Source: an uncultured Flaviramulus sp.
GTDB lineage: Bacteria; Bacteroidota; Bacteroidia; Flavobacteriales; Flavobacteriaceae
DNA length: 64,000 bases
NCBI GenBank assembly: GCA_947495125.1
Contig: CANLXL010000008.1
Span: 124,001 to 188,000, forward strand
Reading direction: 5' to 3'
This document shows positions 62,535-64,000 of this stretch, in pieces (within the stretch, counting starts at the first letter, position 1; the number at the start of each line of letters is the position of its first letter). The notes under the pieces are model-generated. The model was not told the origin of the DNA, ran no database searches, and saw only the letters and a list, made by a program, of their open reading frames with translations. The position numbers and the translations under genes are program-made.

Positions 62535-62618
62535 AAGATTTGACGATAACGTCGAAGGGAGTTTACACTGCCTTTAGCATTTTTTCCCGAGGTTGCAATC
62601 AGTCAAATCTTTCCTCTT
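62535..62618 (-). promoter_or_regulatory. SAM-II-like riboswitch in the metK leader
   Basis: On the minus strand: P1 arms GAGG (62613-62616) and CCTC (62589-62592) enclose GATTTGACTGATTGCAA; then AAAAAATGCTAAAGG follows. ATTGCAA and GCTAAAGG are the conserved cores of SAM-II (RF00521), known from Alphaproteobacteria and reported in some Bacteroidota. AAGATTTGAC at the 5' side is a perfect 10-base complement of GTCAAATCTT (62535-62544), just before the start codon. GTCAAATCTT can instead take part in a small GACG-TTAT-CGTC hairpin. The two foldings exclude each other, which suggests a translational or termination switch. Confidence 0.65.
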
Positions 62619-62632
62619 ATTATTTACGAGGG

Positions 62633-62640
62633 CAAAAGTA
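62633..62640 (-). promoter_or_regulatory. Promoter -7 box of metK
   Basis: TACTTTTG on the minus strand, a full TAnnTTTG match, placed directly upstream of the riboswitch so that the transcript would begin near 62625. No TTG is correctly spaced. Confidence 0.5.
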
Positions 62641-62689
62641 AAAAAATAAAAGGAATTGCGGTTCATTTTTATTTTTTTTAAGAAAGAAA

Positions 62690-62720
62690 TTGGTTATTCA
62701 AATTTAATTTTCAACATTTG
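62690..62720 (+). promoter_or_regulatory. Promoter of the ilv leader
   Basis: TTG (62690-62692), 20 bases, then AACATTTG (62713-62720), one mismatch from TAnnTTTG. The start of transcription would be only a few bases before the leader ATG. Confidence 0.55.
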
Positions 62721-62730
62721 CACTGTAAAG

Positions 62731-62793
62731 ATGAAAAAACAAATTTTAAATATCGTTTCTATTATTGTCATTGTGATTATTTCACAACGATAG
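62731..62793 (+). CDS. Ile/Val/Leu-rich leader peptide (ilv attenuator)
   Basis: A 20-codon reading frame, ATG to TAG, encoding MKKQ followed by ILNIVSIIVIVII and SQR. Eleven of 20 residues are branched-chain: seven Ile, three Val, one Leu. Together with the terminator hairpin 30 bases downstream and ilvD after it, this is the pattern of a transcription attenuator in which ribosome stalling at Ile/Val codons reports amino-acid shortage. The frame is too short for gene callers. Confidence 0.85.
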   Translation: MKKQILNIVSIIVIVIISQR

Positions 62794-62823
62794 GAAGCGC
62801 TATATAAAAATTAAAATAGATTT

Positions 62824-62853
62824 AAAAGCCTTCCTTAAACGGAAGGCTTTTTT
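62824..62853 (+). terminator. Attenuator terminator before ilvD
   Basis: Stem AAAAGCCTTCC / GGAAGGCTTTT with loop TTAAAC and a T run. AGGAAG at 62792-62797, overlapping the leader stop codon, can pair with CTTCCT at 62830-62835 and would break this hairpin, a plausible antiterminator. Confidence 0.85.
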
Positions 62854-63098
62854 TATGGAATATTTTAAGGCTTTTGAACATCATAAAAAATTAAATTTAA
62901 TTTATTGATTACGAGGTCTTTAAGGTGTTTTTAAAGCCAATGAGTTTAACCGTTAAATTAGGGTAAAAAACGTATTTAAAATGTAATAATTTATTTTCGT
63001 ACACATTTTTGAAGGAATACAAAGTTTTCAATCAAAAGCTTAAATTCTTTATAAAAATATATCAATCGATAAGAAAAGTAAAAATATCTGTAATAGAA
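62854..63098. other. Leader between attenuator and ilvD
   Basis: About 245 A/T-rich bases without open frame or clear second promoter; it is the rest of the untranslated leader of ilvD. Confidence 0.5.
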
Positions 63099-64000
63099 AT
63101 GAAAGAACTTAACAAATACAGTAAAACCGTAACACAGGATGAAACACAGCCGGCAGCACAAGCAATGTTATATGCTATTGGTTTTTCCGATGAAGACTTT
63201 TTTAAGCCTTTAGTCGGTATTGCAAGTACAGGTTACGAAGGTAACCCGTGTAACATGCACCTAAACGATTTGGCGAAGTTAGCTAAAGAAGGAACTAAGA
63301 ATGAAGATCTGGTTGGCTTGATATTTAATACGATTGGTGTTAGCGACGGTATTTCTATGGGAACACCGGGGATGCGTTACTCGTTGCCATCAAGAGATAT
63401 TATTGCAGATTCTATGGAAACGGTGGTACAAGGTATGAGCTACGACGGCTTAATTACTGTAGTTGGTTGCGATAAAAATATGCCGGGAGCGTTGATGGCT
63501 ATGATTCGTTTAAACAGACCTTCGATTTTAGTTTATGGAGGGACCACGGATTCAGGATGTCATGCCGGAAAAAAATTGGATATTGTCTCTTCTTTTGAGG
63601 CCTGGGGAAGTAAGGTTGCCGGAACCATGGAAGAATCTGAATATAAAAGCGTAATCAGAAAGTCTATTCCCGGTCAGGGAGCTTGTGGTGGTATGTATAC
63701 CGCAAATACCATGTCTTCAGCTATTGAAACCTTAGGAATGGCCTTACCATTTAACTCTTCGAATCCTGCAAACAGTGAAGCCAAAAAGGAAGAATCTATC
63801 AGAGCGGGAGAGGCTATGCGATTGTTGTTAGAGAAAGATATTAAACCCTCAGATATTATAACTCGCAAATCTTTAGAAAATGCGGTTCGCGTAGTCACTA
63901 TTTTAGGCGGATCTACCAATGCTGTATTACACTTTTTAGCCATTTCCAGAGCCGCACAAATAGATTTTACGCTTAAAGATTTTCAGGATATTAGTGATAA
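63099..64000 (+). CDS. ilvD: Dihydroxy-acid dehydratase, N-terminal part (cut by window end)
   Basis: About 300 residues are visible from the ATG at 63099; the frame is open at the window end. Recognisable IlvD sequence: [38 protein letters not shown] and [20 protein letters not shown]. These contain the Cys ligands of the Fe-S cluster and the substrate site. It catalyses the dehydration step in valine, isoleucine and leucine synthesis. Preceded by the Ile/Val leader attenuator, and probably the first gene of an ilv operon continuing outside the window. Confidence 0.96.
   Translation, partial: MKELNKYSKTVTQDETQPAAQAMLYAIGFSDEDFFKPLVGIASTGYEGNPCNMHLNDLAKLAKEGTKNEDLVGLIFNTIGVSDGISMGTPGMRYSLPSRDIIADSMETVVQGMSYDGLITVVGCDKNMPGALMAMIRLNRPSILVYGGTTDSGCHAGKKLDIVSSFEAWGSKVAGTMEESEYKSVIRKSIPGQGACGGMYTANTMSSAIETLGMALPFNSSNPANSEAKKEESIRAGEAMRLLLEKDIKPSDIITRKSLENAVRVVTILGGSTNAVLHFLAISRAAQIDFTLKDFQDISD

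Noticed and set aside
63674-63943. Minus-strand frame within ilvD
   Set aside because: Antisense shadow of the conserved dehydratase sequence.

Overview
The window looks like a chromosomal segment of a marine-type member of the Flavobacteriaceae (Bacteroidota). The evidence is low G+C content, start codons without Shine-Dalgarno sequences, Bacteroidota-style promoters (TTG about 20 nt upstream of TAnnTTTG), a type IX secretion C-terminal sorting domain, three GLPGLI-family proteins and an outer-membrane receptor with a carboxypeptidase-like N-terminal domain. No rRNA, tRNA, CRISPR array or transposase was found.

Layout. (1) 73-15242: a surface or secretion locus. Five tandem exported fibre-like proteins on the minus strand share one C-terminal module. 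A response regulator follows. Then comes a nine-gene plus-strand operon with a type II secretion / type IV pilus-like apparatus (prepilin, short prepilin peptidase, GspE/PilB ATPase, secretin, fused PilM/PilN-like protein, PilO-like protein). Two more fibre genes sit between ATPase and secretin, and no GspF/PilC platform gene is visible. Both transcription units begin with the same palindrome, TCCTTAC-N5-GTAAGGA, at the same distance from a promoter-like TTTG.
(2) 15309-20695: an unsaturated uronate module (DUF4861 lipoprotein, kduD, kduI, GH88 hydrolase, LacI regulator) with a perfect palindromic operator covering both divergent -33 elements.
(3) 20992-30167: hppA, a TPR/HTH regulator and a T9SS-secreted protein that share a direct-repeat site, and an S9 peptidase.
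(4) 30323-38467: a minus-strand redox operon encoding three Rieske-domain fusions (to a haem membrane domain, a TPP enzyme and a glutamate-synthase-like FMN domain), a Na+/H+ antiporter and a Crp-like regulator.
(5) 38754-48077: deoxynucleoside kinase, a two-component system, three GLPGLI genes and an outer-membrane receptor.
(6) 48305-58190: an integron-like array of gene cassettes, all reading on the minus strand. Each intact cassette is bounded by complementary ends (GTTxxx...xxxAAC) and separated from the next by attC-like elements of 60-126 nt, or by two long versions of exactly 366 nt. No integrase is present. The cargo includes a TIR-transmembrane-nuclease fusion and a leucine-rich-repeat protein.
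(7) 58277-64000: a lipoprotein, metK behind a SAM-II-like riboswitch, and ilvD (cut by the window end) behind an Ile/Val-rich leader peptide and attenuator.

The strongest candidates for undescribed biology are the cassette array with its TIR-EEP cargo, the secretion/fibre locus with its shared operator, and the triple-Rieske operon.
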